A stretch of DNA of 64,000 bases from Bacteroidota bacterium (GCA_027492915.1 JAPUDW010000327.1:28356-92355), one strand, 5' to 3'; positions 53,223-62,228 are shown, counted from the stretch's first letter. Numbers and translations: made by a program. Notes: a model not told the origin generated them from the sequence alone.

Positions 53223-53438
53223 TTATCCCTTACGTCCGGGCTGCGGCAGGAACTCAACCACGGTCTGCCCCTCGGCGGTGGTGACTTCACGGATGGTCGC
53301 GTTGGCGATTTCGGGATAGGTCGTCTTGAGAATGTTTCGGACTTCTTCATTGCTCAGCTCGCGCATGAACTCGTCCTCGACAATGCGAATAGTGCCTGTC
53401 TTGAAGATACGGGGTTGTGTTGGATTTGGATCGGACAT
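53223..53438 (-). CDS. PRTRC system protein C (ubiquitin-like)
   Basis: This 71-residue protein has the PRTRC C signature, a beta-grasp fold. FKTGTIRIVEDEFMRELSNE is followed by NILKTTYPEIANATIREVT and the ending EFLPQPGRKG, where family members end in 'GTKG'. It corresponds to the prokaryotic ubiquitin-like family. The protein ends exactly at the terminal Gly, so it needs no peptidase to expose the C-terminus for ThiF. The gene has an AGGAG site and lies between the E-like and the 89-residue genes. Confidence 0.85.
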   Translation of the reverse strand: MSDPNPTQPRIFKTGTIRIVEDEFMRELSNEEVRNILKTTYPEIANATIREVTTAEGQTVVEFLPQPGRKG

Positions 53439-53497
53439 GATAAGGCTCTCCTTTTTTACAATATCGATGTGATTGAATTGGACTGAATCAGAAGGGG

Positions 53498-54220
53498 TTA
53501 TTCGTCGGCTGCATCATCCGGGTGCTGCCCATTGAGCGAGGGACTGCCTGTGACCAGCAGCGGTTCGATTTCCATACCGTCGACCTCGGTTTCGACAGCA
53601 TCATTTTCAAAATCCTGAACGGTTTCCGGCAGATCGGCAGCACTGCTCACCTGCACAAAATCTTCCAGCGCGAACAGGCTCATTTCAGAGTCGGACAGGT
53701 GCTTGAGCTTGCGCTGCACGGCGTACACATCGTCAATACGGATAGGTGATGCGCCATCCCACAGCTTGCCATCGATGAGTTTCCCGGCAATCAGTGCCGC
53801 CTGTCGATAGGCTGCCGCGTCTGTTTCGCCGCCGACAATCTTGAGGTAGCTGATTTTGACGGCCAGTGTTCCTTTCTTGAGTGGGATGTCGATGGTTGGT
53901 TCTTCCTCCACAGCGGGCTTCTGTTCGGCCTTTGGCTTTACTTTCGGCTCTGGCTTCGGCGTATCTTTGGGTACCTCAGGAATGACAGGCGGTTTGGCTT
54001 CAACACCAGCAAGGGCAATATAGGCTTCTTTGATGGCGGTGGTCATATCCTCCATCACCACATAAGTGAACTGACGCATGTGTGCCAGATCGCCGCGCTG
54101 AATGAGTAAGGTAGCGGTGGCTTGATCCAGTGGAAGACCCCCATCTGAGGGTGAAGGCAGAGTCAACGTGATGATGGTCGGAGGCGAGGCTTGTTGGGTG
54201 TTTTTCTTCTTGTCGGACAT
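53498..54220 (-). CDS. PRTRC protein E-like
   Basis: The 240-residue protein precedes protein C, the place of E in PRTRC cassettes. The N-terminal ~70 residues (TIITLTLPSPSDGGLPLDQA) may be folded. A Pro/Lys/Glu-rich linker (about 75-112, repeated PKPEPKVKPKAEQKP) separates it from a second region with LAVKISYLKIVGGETDAAAY. The C-terminus is acidic. The low-complexity linker and placement agree with E, but I see no signature that proves it. Confidence 0.6.
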   Translation of the reverse strand: MSDKKKNTQQASPPTIITLTLPSPSDGGLPLDQATATLLIQRGDLAHMRQFTYVVMEDMTTAIKEAYIALAGVEAKPPVIPEVPKDTPKPEPKVKPKAEQKPAVEEEPTIDIPLKKGTLAVKISYLKIVGGETDAAAYRQAALIAGKLIDGKLWDGASPIRIDDVYAVQRKLKHLSDSEMSLFALEDFVQVSSAADLPETVQDFENDAVETEVDGMEIEPLLVTGSPSLNGQHPDDAADE

Positions 54221-54243
54221 GGTGTGTTTTGATCCTTTCTACT

Positions 54244-55176
54244 TTAGCGATAGATGCCACCATAAGCGGCGGCGTTGATACCCAAAATGGAACAGAGGTC
54301 GATGAGCCGGAGCGTGCCATGCCGTCCATGACAACGGCCACAACCGATGGTGGGATTCCAGAAGAAATGTGTACCGGGTGAATCACGGGCATGTCCACAG
54401 GGACACAGTGCCGCAATCCACTCACTTTGGCGCTGCCCCCGCGCCGCATAGTCGCGGTACAACAGAGTCGTGATCGCGTGGATTACCATGTCATTGAGCT
54501 TTCTGTTGTCTGTTGATTGAGAAACACATGAAACATCAGGTTCTGAAGTTGATGAACAGGTCACTGGAAGCGTGAACAGTTGGAAGTCTGACAGGCTGTA
54601 GTGGCAGTCTGAGATTTCAATCAAGTGACACAGTGCGCTGCCGCGTTCCGGCTTGGTGTTGACCGTCCCCGGAAGTCTTAAGGAATTTGCCGGTGAAAGA
54701 CTGTCGCCATTCACTGTCTTTGCGAGTCCCTGTAAGACCAGCCGTGCTGTATTCAGATCGGTGGTGGGTTCATCCAGCAGCCAGTAGGCGTGAATGCCGC
54801 CTCCCGAATGTACTATCACAGACGGTGGGAGCGACGCTCGTCTGAGTTTGGTGAGTGCCTTATCCATTGGAAGGTCGACGTCGGTGTAGAACGCGGGCAG
54901 TGCTACCACATCTGCCACACCACCCCGTTTCCAGCGGGTCAATCCCGGTTGTCGTAGCCCGACCGCGTAGTACGCACCCCAGCCCATCTGGTTCGTATCA
55001 GACAATCGTTGCAGGGCGTCGAGCAGTGCTACGCGGTCATTCAGTCGTATGTGTCGGGAGGGTGTGGGATGCTGACCATCCGGATGAATAGCGGTGAAGG
55101 TGAGGGCGGCCGGTGAGTGTAGTTGTGTGCAGCGTTCAAAAAGCAGATCGAGAAACTCGAGCATATCGGGATGCAT
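54244..55176 (-). CDS. Prim-pol-like primase with C-terminal zinc finger
   Basis: The 310-residue protein has the AEP prim-pol blocks: FYTDVDL (Asp99, Asp101), SGGGIHAYWLLDE (His129) and RLPGTVNTKPERG (167-179). They match those of the 970-residue replication protein at 18307-21219. After about residue 250 a zinc-binding motif appears: Cys258-x-Cys260-x-His262, then Cys279-x2-Cys282-His283 in an IGCGRCHGRHG context. This is like the CHC2 or DnaG-type finger usually placed N-terminally. The protein lacks a helicase domain. It is 12 bases downstream of the methyltransferase-helicase gene, so they probably act together on DNA. Confidence 0.8.
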   Translation of the reverse strand: MHPDMLEFLDLLFERCTQLHSPAALTFTAIHPDGQHPTPSRHIRLNDRVALLDALQRLSDTNQMGWGAYYAVGLRQPGLTRWKRGGVADVVALPAFYTDVDLPMDKALTKLRRASLPPSVIVHSGGGIHAYWLLDEPTTDLNTARLVLQGLAKTVNGDSLSPANSLRLPGTVNTKPERGSALCHLIEISDCHYSLSDFQLFTLPVTCSSTSEPDVSCVSQSTDNRKLNDMVIHAITTLLYRDYAARGQRQSEWIAALCPCGHARDSPGTHFFWNPTIGCGRCHGRHGTLRLIDLCSILGINAAAYGGIYR

Positions 55177-55188
55177 GGTTGCACCCCT

Positions 55189-58100
55189 TTAAAATAACGC
55201 CAACTGCATCGGTGCGGTTTCATCCTGTTCCTCATGTCGCAGATCTGTAGGCTGAGGTTTTGTCTTTTTGCCTGAAGCAATCAAGTTGGGTTGGCGGTTA
55301 CGGTGTTGGGATGTCGCGGCTTGTTTCGATTTTGTGCCGACGATGACGGGATGCACTTCAAGAATGTTCGCTGCCTGCTCAAGTAAGCGTCCTATGCCGA
55401 AGTCTCGTTTTGCCAACAGAACGATTTGTACGGCGACTTCCTGCTCACATCCGCTAAAGACAAAATGGTGTTCTCGCAACCAGTTTCGTATATGACGTAT
55501 CATCGTTTCGGTGTGTATCGGGTATTGAGTGAACTCTGGATCACACAAGCCCACGACCGCATAGGTGCCATCATCGGCTTGAATGCCGTTCGACAAAATA
55601 GCCAGCAGTTTGGCCACCAATTGGGCACGTTTGTGCTCATCGGCGATGAGGTGAACGCTGTCGAGATAGGGGCTGATGGACTGTCCGAACCCCTGCGGTT
55701 CATGGTCTTGAATGACTCTCATTGTCGCTTCTCGTCCAAGTGGTTTAGTCTTGATCTCAGCAATGACACCGCCAAGTTGGATGGCTTCCTGAACGACTGG
55801 ATCACCTTCCAGTTCGCTCGTGAATTGGGCTTGAACGATTTCAGAAGTCAGTGATTCAGTGTCAGACAATTCGACATTCCAGTAGGCCGCATCTTCGGTG
55901 TCGATTTCCCCCTGTGCCCCGGACTGCTTGAACAGCTCGGATGGGTCCAGCAGGGTTTCATCACGTCCAATCGCATTGAGCAGCGCTTCCTCGAATCCGC
56001 CTTCGCCTTCCGTCAATGCATCGAGTCCCGTGAGTCCAATGTCACCCGTCAACAGTTTGGCTGCACGCTGTTTGCGGCTCATGAGCTGTACCGCCGTTTG
56101 TTCCATCGTGCCTTCGCAGTACAGGTAATACGTTTTGCAGTGCGGGTGGTTCTGGTTGAGACGGTAAGACCGTCCAGCCGCCTGCATCATCGTCCCTAAA
56201 TTGAAAACAATCTCATAGAAGATAAGGGTCGGCGCGAAGACTAAATCCAGTCCTGTTTTGACCAACTCGGGATTGGAGATGACGACATTGGTTCCCTTAG
56301 CCACCTCCGCTTCGATGACCGCTTCCCGCCGTTCGGCTTCAACCGTGTTCTTGAGAATGAATGTATTGGCGAGAGGAACATGCTGGCGGATCAGGCGCTC
56401 AATGCGGGGTTGGATGTCGCGGGTAGCGGTCTGACGGATGTAAATGACACAGGGACGATTCTGGTCAAGTTCCGAACGCACGAGGTCAATGAGTGCCTGC
56501 TCTTTGGCAAAGATACGCTCTTCGCCAAAAGACGGGATGCTGGTGACAATGTGCGGCAGCTTCTCGCCAGTAATCGGATGTTTGATATTGTGGATGACTT
56601 CGTGGGGACGGTGTGCTGCGTTCGGCCAACCCATAGCCCATTGCAAGTATGCGCCACGAAAGGTTGTGTCGCCTTCCCAACGCCGTTGAATGAGGTAGTC
56701 CTTCAACTGCTGACAGGTGCAGTCATACTGCTCGTAGGTGTCCGCATCCATCTCCACTGGCAGGGCGATTTCTTCGTATTTCGGCAGCGCTTTACCCAGA
56801 TCCCCTAAGCTGAAAAAGATAGCGTGATCCAAGACTTCGGCTACCAGCAGTGGCGAGATGCCTGGTGCTTCTTCATAGGGTCGCTCGTAGGTCGATGTTC
56901 CGGTGAATGCGCCTGTTTCTTTGTCATACGAAGGCCGTTCTTCAATCACCTGCTCGCGCACCCCCATATCGGCCACCCAGCGCGATTCGGCGCGGCCACG
57001 CTGCTTGCTGTCGTCCACAGCGATGGACTGAAACCCCCGGTTTCCATGTGTCTTACGCGACAAACGCGGTGCACCGCCCCAGTTGTAACGCTGACGGGTA
57101 CGCGGATTAAGGGCATATTCCAGATTGAAGATGGAGGATGATCGTCCGTTGAAGGGTGTGCCGGTCATCGCCAACACTTTATCCGCTAATCCTGCGATCC
57201 GGTTGAAGGCTTCACCATTGCCGGTATCCCCATGCGCACATTCGTGGACTTCATCCCAGACAAGCATATATACCCGATCCGGGTAAACACGCTTGAGATA
57301 CTCGTCAATCCGGTAGCGCGGGTTCTTGGTTGGGTACTTCTGACCCGGCTTGGGCTGTGACCCCTTATCACGGGCTTCTTGCCATAGCGGTGTCTGACAC
57401 ACAGAACACAGTCGATTGCCACCTTTGAGCCAGCTTTCCGTGGCAGGGCTTTCCACCCCCTTCTTTTCCTGCATGACGGTGTAACCGCAGGTCGGACATT
57501 TCGGGACACGCTGTTTGACCAACCGTTGGCTGAGTTCATAGCCTTCAGGTACCGGTGAATCATGCTGCCACAGCGCGACCCATTCATTGCGCCAGATGAC
57601 GCCGACTTCTCGCCCTGCACCGAGCTTGGTCATATCGCGTTTAATCAGCCCAATTTTGGCGATGCCTGCTCCTGCTCGCGCGGCCTTGTCCATGAACGCT
57701 TTGACATCTTCATGGCGATCCAGCCGTTCAACCAGAATATTCCGGCTGATGCTGTGCAGCTCACGCTTCCACTTCTCAATCAGGTGGGGTGGGGCGACAA
57801 TCAAAACCGCTTGATCATCGCGGATGTGTCCCCGCAAGTTTTCGACCACACTGGCTGCCATGGCAATCGCGGTTGAGCCTCCGATTAAAGTTTTGCCTAC
57901 CCCCATCTGACCAACCAGTAAGATGCTATCGCGATCCTGAAAACCGCGTGTCACGGCTGCGGTGACGTGTTTCTGAGCGGTGTACATCGGATACTTGCCC
58001 TTGAGCCGGATGCGATCCAACCAGCGTCCCATACCGTTCAAGTCGAAGGTGTACATCGGCTTAAACTTCTGATTGAGGTAGCCCGTGAGCGCCTGCTTAT

Positions 58101-59181
58101 TAGATGTAATGAATCCCAACAGCGCTTCATCGCCGTCCATCTCAACGACTGTTCCATCTTGAGCCAGCAGCGTCAGTGTGGTCGTCGGTTTGAGCCGTAT
58201 GGTGGTTTTCTTGACCTGCCGTTCTGGATCGCCGGGAGCCGCTTCGACCTCCACTCTCGCGATCTGCTCGACATGTTGCGTCTTCCCACGAATGGCTACC
58301 CGCCCATAATCCTCGGTTTGGATAACCGCGCCATTGGCAACACCGGCTGCCAGCACCAGCGCCATGTGACCGGGACGTGGCGCGACAACCGGTTCGATTT
58401 GCTCAGAGAGAGCGGGAACCTCAAGCAATGACTGAAAGCCGTTTGTTTTCCATGCGCCCTGTTCTTGAATCAGCCGTAAACCCTGCTCTTCGTCGATGAT
58501 GTCAGGGGCGAAGACAAAACGAGTCATCTGAGGCGGGGCAGGCAGTTTGTAAATTGGTTCAGGCTGGACAGTCAGAAGGCTGGGATTGGCCTTGCCATCC
58601 AGAATGCTTTCATAGAGTTGGGTCACATTGGGATGTGTCCCTTTAATGGCGACCACCACGACTTGGTTATATTCACCCTGATGTTTTCCGGGCAGTGCCC
58701 AGACATCCACTCGACTGCTATTCTTGGCCAGAAATGCAGCAGCATCTTCGGTGATGTGTTGGTTGTACACACACCATAGTGCCAGTCCGCCATCTTGTAG
58801 CCATTTCCAACTGTGGCGTAGGTAAGCAAATTCTACGCGCTTATTAGCTTTGGCCGTCTTGTCATGGTCATAAGGCGGATTGAGCCACGCCGCACCAAAA
58901 GCATTGTTGGAGGCCAGCAACCGTTCCACATCGCAGCGTACCGCTTGTGTCGGTCCAAAGCGCTCGATACAAGTTTGCGCTCTTTCACCATCCAGTTCAT
59001 TGGCATAGGGCGTGACATGCCATGCGTTCGCCGCAACTTCGAGAAACAGCCCATCCCCCGCAAAGGGATCGAGCAACTTCACAGCGGATGTGGCAGGCAT
59101 GATCAGCGACAGGATTGCCGGGTGATGATGGGGTTCGATGGGTAGATAGCCCATAACCATTTTGCTTTCAGCGCGTGCCAT
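55189..59181 (-). CDS. Adenine methyltransferase fused to SNF2-type helicase
   Basis: The 1330-residue protein starts at ATG 59181, with AAAGGA eight bases upstream. The N-terminal methyltransferase has the SAM motif LLDPFAGDG (37-44) and the amino-methyltransferase motif NPPYD (101-105), as in DUF6094-type proteins. A helicase module spans about 400-1010. It has Walker A GQMGVGKTL (Lys430) and DEVH-type Walker B WDEVHE (Asp643). A zinc ribbon (Cys562-x2-Cys565, Cys592-x2-Cys595) sits between helicase motifs. MQAAGRSYRLNQ marks motif VI of an SNF2-like helicase. The C-terminal ~300 residues are unassigned. The organisation resembles single-chain restriction or anti-restriction enzymes, but no nuclease motif was seen. 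The substrate is unknown. Confidence 0.85.
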   Translation of the reverse strand: MARAESKMVMGYLPIEPHHHPAILSLIMPATSAVKLLDPFAGDGLFLEVAANAWHVTPYANELDGERAQTCIERFGPTQAVRCDVERLLASNNAFGAAWLNPPYDHDKTAKANKRVEFAYLRHSWKWLQDGGLALWCVYNQHITEDAAAFLAKNSSRVDVWALPGKHQGEYNQVVVVAIKGTHPNVTQLYESILDGKANPSLLTVQPEPIYKLPAPPQMTRFVFAPDIIDEEQGLRLIQEQGAWKTNGFQSLLEVPALSEQIEPVVAPRPGHMALVLAAGVANGAVIQTEDYGRVAIRGKTQHVEQIARVEVEAAPGDPERQVKKTTIRLKPTTTLTLLAQDGTVVEMDGDEALLGFITSNKQALTGYLNQKFKPMYTFDLNGMGRWLDRIRLKGKYPMYTAQKHVTAAVTRGFQDRDSILLVGQMGVGKTLIGGSTAIAMAASVVENLRGHIRDDQAVLIVAPPHLIEKWKRELHSISRNILVERLDRHEDVKAFMDKAARAGAGIAKIGLIKRDMTKLGAGREVGVIWRNEWVALWQHDSPVPEGYELSQRLVKQRVPKCPTCGYTVMQEKKGVESPATESWLKGGNRLCSVCQTPLWQEARDKGSQPKPGQKYPTKNPRYRIDEYLKRVYPDRVYMLVWDEVHECAHGDTGNGEAFNRIAGLADKVLAMTGTPFNGRSSSIFNLEYALNPRTRQRYNWGGAPRLSRKTHGNRGFQSIAVDDSKQRGRAESRWVADMGVREQVIEERPSYDKETGAFTGTSTYERPYEEAPGISPLLVAEVLDHAIFFSLGDLGKALPKYEEIALPVEMDADTYEQYDCTCQQLKDYLIQRRWEGDTTFRGAYLQWAMGWPNAAHRPHEVIHNIKHPITGEKLPHIVTSIPSFGEERIFAKEQALIDLVRSELDQNRPCVIYIRQTATRDIQPRIERLIRQHVPLANTFILKNTVEAERREAVIEAEVAKGTNVVISNPELVKTGLDLVFAPTLIFYEIVFNLGTMMQAAGRSYRLNQNHPHCKTYYLYCEGTMEQTAVQLMSRKQRAAKLLTGDIGLTGLDALTEGEGGFEEALLNAIGRDETLLDPSELFKQSGAQGEIDTEDAAYWNVELSDTESLTSEIVQAQFTSELEGDPVVQEAIQLGGVIAEIKTKPLGREATMRVIQDHEPQGFGQSISPYLDSVHLIADEHKRAQLVAKLLAILSNGIQADDGTYAVVGLCDPEFTQYPIHTETMIRHIRNWLREHHFVFSGCEQEVAVQIVLLAKRDFGIGRLLEQAANILEVHPVIVGTKSKQAATSQHRNRQPNLIASGKKTKPQPTDLRHEEQDETAPMQLALF

Positions 59182-59259
59182 AAGGATGTTCCTTTCTGGA
59201 ATCGAAAAGAGCCGCCTGTCACATATATGACGGGAGGCTGAAAAACGGATAGGATGAAA

Positions 59260-60891
59260 TTAGGTCGTTACGGGGAGGACGATAATACCTTGTTGGATGC
59301 CGCCCGTGATGAGCCGCGTCCAAGCATCACTATCAAGATCAACGGTCAGCAAATCGATTTCTCCGGCGGAGCGTGTCTTACGCACAAGCATAGCACTCTG
59401 TCCAGCGTGATACAGGTAGCTTGCCCAGTCGTCGAACACGGGTACTTTGACCAGTTCAGTCACGTACTGTTTGAGTTTCGCTATGGCCTGAGAGTCGCTT
59501 GTTCGGAAGATGAAGGTGATCGACTTGCCGCCGTAATTCGGGTTTATTAGTAGTTCGTGGCACAGGATGAGCGAGGTGAATTTGGCTTGGGGGATGTTCT
59601 GCATGAAGTCATAATACATACCGCTGTTGCCTTCACCTGCGGTGAGCTCGATAGCCGGTGCATCCCACGGAACACAGTTCACGATTTCGCCTTTGCTGAA
59701 TTTCGCTCGAATCGCCTCGACCGCCATTCTTGGCCCACCCATATTCACATAGACACAGATACCATCGTGGGTAGCATAACCGTAACAGTAGACATTGCCG
59801 GTGATACTTCCAGTCAATTCACCGACGCAAGACTGTCCGATAGCCGCCAATGTGCGTTTCTGAGGAGAGGCAACCGTATGTAAGACAGGCATGGGTTGTA
59901 CTTTGACCTGTAAAATCGCATTTTGTACCTCATCCAAAGGTGTGCCATCTAAGGGAAAAGGCTGGGGTTTATACATACGGATGTGCTGAGGTTCGGCAGG
60001 TACATCGGGCATGGCATTCGGAGCGACTTTCGAAGGCAGATGGATACTGTCTGTCACAAATTCAGTAGGCATCTCATCTGTCTGACGAAATCCACCTATG
60101 TCCTGCGCTGGCGTTTCGCTTGGCTGAATAGACAATACATCGGGGGTAGTGCTAGACGATTGCGGTGCGAGATGGATACCCAAAATACGTTCGGCTTCTT
60201 CATCGGAGCAGGGTGCATCATCGTTGACTTGCATAGAGGGTGATGATTCACCTGTCGGATTTGCGGTAATGAGTCGCTGGATGCCATCAGGGAGTTCCCA
60301 TCCCACATAATACCAGGCACGGCGTTTGCTGCTGAAGCGTGCGCCGTATCGTTTGAGGATTTCACGCTGCGGATAAGTATCACCGAGTAACCACCACCAG
60401 GGTCGCTCCTGCGGATCGCGCTGACTTTTTTCAGCATGGATACCTTCAATTGCAGTTTCTTTTTCACCTGTCGTTGGTGAGACGGGACGATACCCTGACG
60501 GATCGAAGTTCGGACCAGAATGGGCGGTGGGTTGCATGTAGTCGGTACTGCTATTGTTGGGGAGTTCCAACCACTTGCTTTCTCGCCAAAGAAACACAGC
60601 GGCCCGATGATAGCGACGTGTCACCCCTTCCGCTTGCGCCAAATCAGCAGCAGTCACATTCAGCAGCAGGTAGCCGTGCCGCACTGAGGTATCCCCGTCA
60701 ATCTGAACATAGCGGTATGATGCCTGTGCTGATGACACGTCCCGCGCTTTTGCGCCATAGAGTGTCAGCAAGGTTTCACAGGCGGCGCTGGAATAACCGA
60801 TTTTGTAGGCGCTCACCGTATTTTTCGTGCGAGGGTTTTTCACCCGTTGCGAGCCGTAAGTATGAACGGCAAGAATATGGTTTTCAGCCAT
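59260..60891 (-). CDS. Large protein of unknown function
   Basis: The 543-residue protein starts at ATG 60891, with AAGGGGG upstream, and overlaps the SLOG-like gene by eight bases. One recognisable stretch, WWWLLGDTYPQREILKRYGARFSSKRRAWYY as an idea ('GdTYp.re.Lk..Ga.f..k...W'), occurs near residue 165-196 and recalls small DNA/substrate-binding modules of plasmid and phage proteins. The middle (about 200-300) is disordered and Ser/Pro/Asp-rich. The C-terminal half has a folded segment with NVYCYGYATHDGICVYVNMG. It is co-transcribed with the methyltransferase-helicase. No catalytic motif was found. Confidence 0.6.
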   Translation of the reverse strand: MAENHILAVHTYGSQRVKNPRTKNTVSAYKIGYSSAACETLLTLYGAKARDVSSAQASYRYVQIDGDTSVRHGYLLLNVTAADLAQAEGVTRRYHRAAVFLWRESKWLELPNNSSTDYMQPTAHSGPNFDPSGYRPVSPTTGEKETAIEGIHAEKSQRDPQERPWWWLLGDTYPQREILKRYGARFSSKRRAWYYVGWELPDGIQRLITANPTGESSPSMQVNDDAPCSDEEAERILGIHLAPQSSSTTPDVLSIQPSETPAQDIGGFRQTDEMPTEFVTDSIHLPSKVAPNAMPDVPAEPQHIRMYKPQPFPLDGTPLDEVQNAILQVKVQPMPVLHTVASPQKRTLAAIGQSCVGELTGSITGNVYCYGYATHDGICVYVNMGGPRMAVEAIRAKFSKGEIVNCVPWDAPAIELTAGEGNSGMYYDFMQNIPQAKFTSLILCHELLINPNYGGKSITFIFRTSDSQAIAKLKQYVTELVKVPVFDDWASYLYHAGQSAMLVRKTRSAGEIDLLTVDLDSDAWTRLITGGIQQGIIVLPVTT

Positions 60892-61339
60892 GATTTACCC
60901 CCTTGAACTCAAACGTGACGAGATGGGCTACTTTGTGGCGGCTCAGCATGTAGTCGTAGCCGGCTTTCGTGCCTTGACTGTCGCCATTCCAGATGAAGAT
61001 GCCCAGCGTCGAGTTGTCGACCATCCAGCGGTCACGGGTATGATAGTGATCTAAAAGATAGCCACCTGCTGCCCGGTAGGTATCCCGTTCGACCTTGACA
61101 TAGCTGTCGTGTGAACACCCGCCGTTACGCGGAAAATTGGCTATGCCGACCACTAGCACTTTCGCTTTCAGCCGACGGCACTCCTGCAACACCGCCATAT
61201 CCACGCCTTTTGGGTTATCGCCGACCACAATCGTGTAGCCCAATTGATGCGCTCTACGTACGACACGACGCGCATACTCCAGTGCTTCATAAGTCGAGTA
61301 GCGACTGCCAGCGATCATGAGGTGCGTGATCCGTTTCAT
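60884..61339 (-). CDS. SLOG/DprA-like nucleotide-binding protein
   Basis: The 151-residue protein begins with THLMIAGSRYSTYEALEYAR and has an inner block YTIVVGDNPKGVDMAVLQEC. This is the pattern of the SLOG superfamily (YspA/DUF2493-like), which binds nucleotide-derived ligands. A further FIWNGDSQGTKAGYDYMLSR fits the third conserved block ('w.g.S.Gt...i..A'). It is 54 bases downstream of the DUF488-like gene. SLOG proteins occur in phage-defence and nucleotide-signalling loci. The ligand is unknown. Confidence 0.75.
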   Translation of the reverse strand: MKRITHLMIAGSRYSTYEALEYARRVVRRAHQLGYTIVVGDNPKGVDMAVLQECRRLKAKVLVVGIANFPRNGGCSHDSYVKVERDTYRAAGGYLLDHYHTRDRWMVDNSTLGIFIWNGDSQGTKAGYDYMLSRHKVAHLVTFEFKGVNHG

Positions 61340-61393
61340 ATCAGCCTCACTTCAAAATAAGTTGTCATTTGATGGGTTTAGAAAGAAGAGTCT

Positions 61394-61801
61394 TTAGCGG
61401 TGCTGATGAACTTCACCGAGAGACTGGAAGCCAATCTGATGATGATCCGCAACCTTGTGCAGAATATCGACCAATAAATAGCGATGGCAGTGTCGTGTGC
61501 TCGCATGGGTATCTTTGCAATAACAACAGACAGTCAATGCATCACTTTGTAGTGCTTCGAGAAAAGCCGCCTGATTCTTGTGATACCGTTCACGCATCAG
61601 CTCGGTATAGTGTTTGGTATAGGTATCCCAATCTATCCTGCCGCGTTTCCAATCCATAACCATTGACCATGTTGGTGCAAACACTGCACCCAACCCGGTC
61701 GCACTCTTGATGGTTGTGTCCAATACGCGTTGTCCGAGGTGACCCCGATAGCCAATCCGTGCCGTTCCAATCGTGCACATATGTTGTTTTGTTTCAGTCA
61801 T
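61394..61801 (-). CDS. DUF488-like protein
   Basis: The start is ATG 61799-61801; the frame is open upstream but passes through the terminator-like hairpin. The 135-residue protein begins MTETKQHMCTIGTARIGYRG, and its C-terminal block ALTVCCYCKDTHASTRHCHR matches DUF488 ('LlC.e....CHR..l...l'). DUF488 proteins often neighbour nucleotide-signalling or defence genes and may bind nucleic acid. It is the first gene of the long minus-strand series after the hairpin. Function is unknown. Confidence 0.75.
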   Translation of the reverse strand: MTETKQHMCTIGTARIGYRGHLGQRVLDTTIKSATGLGAVFAPTWSMVMDWKRGRIDWDTYTKHYTELMRERYHKNQAAFLEALQSDALTVCCYCKDTHASTRHCHRYLLVDILHKVADHHQIGFQSLGEVHQHR

Positions 61802-61837
61802 AGACTTCACTCCTGACTGTGAAAATGAGATAAAAAC

Positions 61838-61866
61838 GACCCCACAGCCCTGAAGACTGTGAGGTC
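61838..61866 (-). terminator. Intrinsic terminator upstream of the DUF488-like gene
   Basis: Arms 61838-61847 (gaccccacag) and 61857-61866 (ctgtgaggtc) pair over 10 bp, with one G-U on one strand. In minus-strand RNA the hairpin is followed by GUUUUUAU, a U-tract typical of a rho-independent terminator. It would end a minus-strand transcript arriving from 61.9-62.4 kb and lies just before the DUF488 gene start. Confidence 0.6.
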
Positions 61867-62063
61867 GAGAAGCGCTCATCCGCGCAGGTTGCCGCCTGAA
61901 TGCGCCCCGGCACTCCCTTTCGGGTGTGACCTCGAGACGTTGGCCTTTCCAGTAGACAGCTTTTTGTGTTCGCTGCCTCATCCACGACGATCTGCGCTCC
62001 GATAGCCCATGTGCAGCTTGGCAAAACCAACTGCTCTGCTCCAACAGAGAAGTTGATCCTGCA
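61867..62063. other. No recognised gene
   Basis: Several overlapping minus-strand frames cross this stretch, but none resembles a known protein and some run through the terminator. It may hold the 3' part of a structured transcript. Confidence 0.3.
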
Positions 62064-62192
62064 TCACAGGTTCGGGAGCGTTTGGCATAATCTGGACAGC
62101 GCGATCATCTGTAGGAGACCGTCAACGCACATCGGCGTTGGGCAGTGTTTACAGCGTTGCCCTTTCGAGCGAACGCAGCCTTCACAGCACAT
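62064..62192 (-). CDS. Possible 42-residue double-CxxC protein
   Basis: The frame from ATG 62190-62192 gives MCCEGCVRSKGQRCKHCPTP and onward. Two Cys pairs (CEGC, CKHC) are spaced as in a small zinc ribbon. The frame is open upstream through family-like residues (VADYQKHKWLSIRRM), so an upstream non-ATG start is possible. It lies downstream of the structured segment at 62229-62398 and upstream of the terminator on the same strand. Without a homologue this remains a candidate. Confidence 0.35.
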   Translation of the reverse strand: MCCEGCVRSKGQRCKHCPTPMCVDGLLQMIALSRLCQTLPNL

Positions 62193-62228
62193 CCGTCTGA
62201 TCGATAACCACTTATGCTTTTGGTAATC

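Noticed and set aside
61794..62044. Upstream extension of the DUF488-like gene and an alternative 78-codon frame
   Set aside because: Both frames read through a terminator-like hairpin with a U-tract; the DUF488 family pattern begins only after the ATG at 61801.
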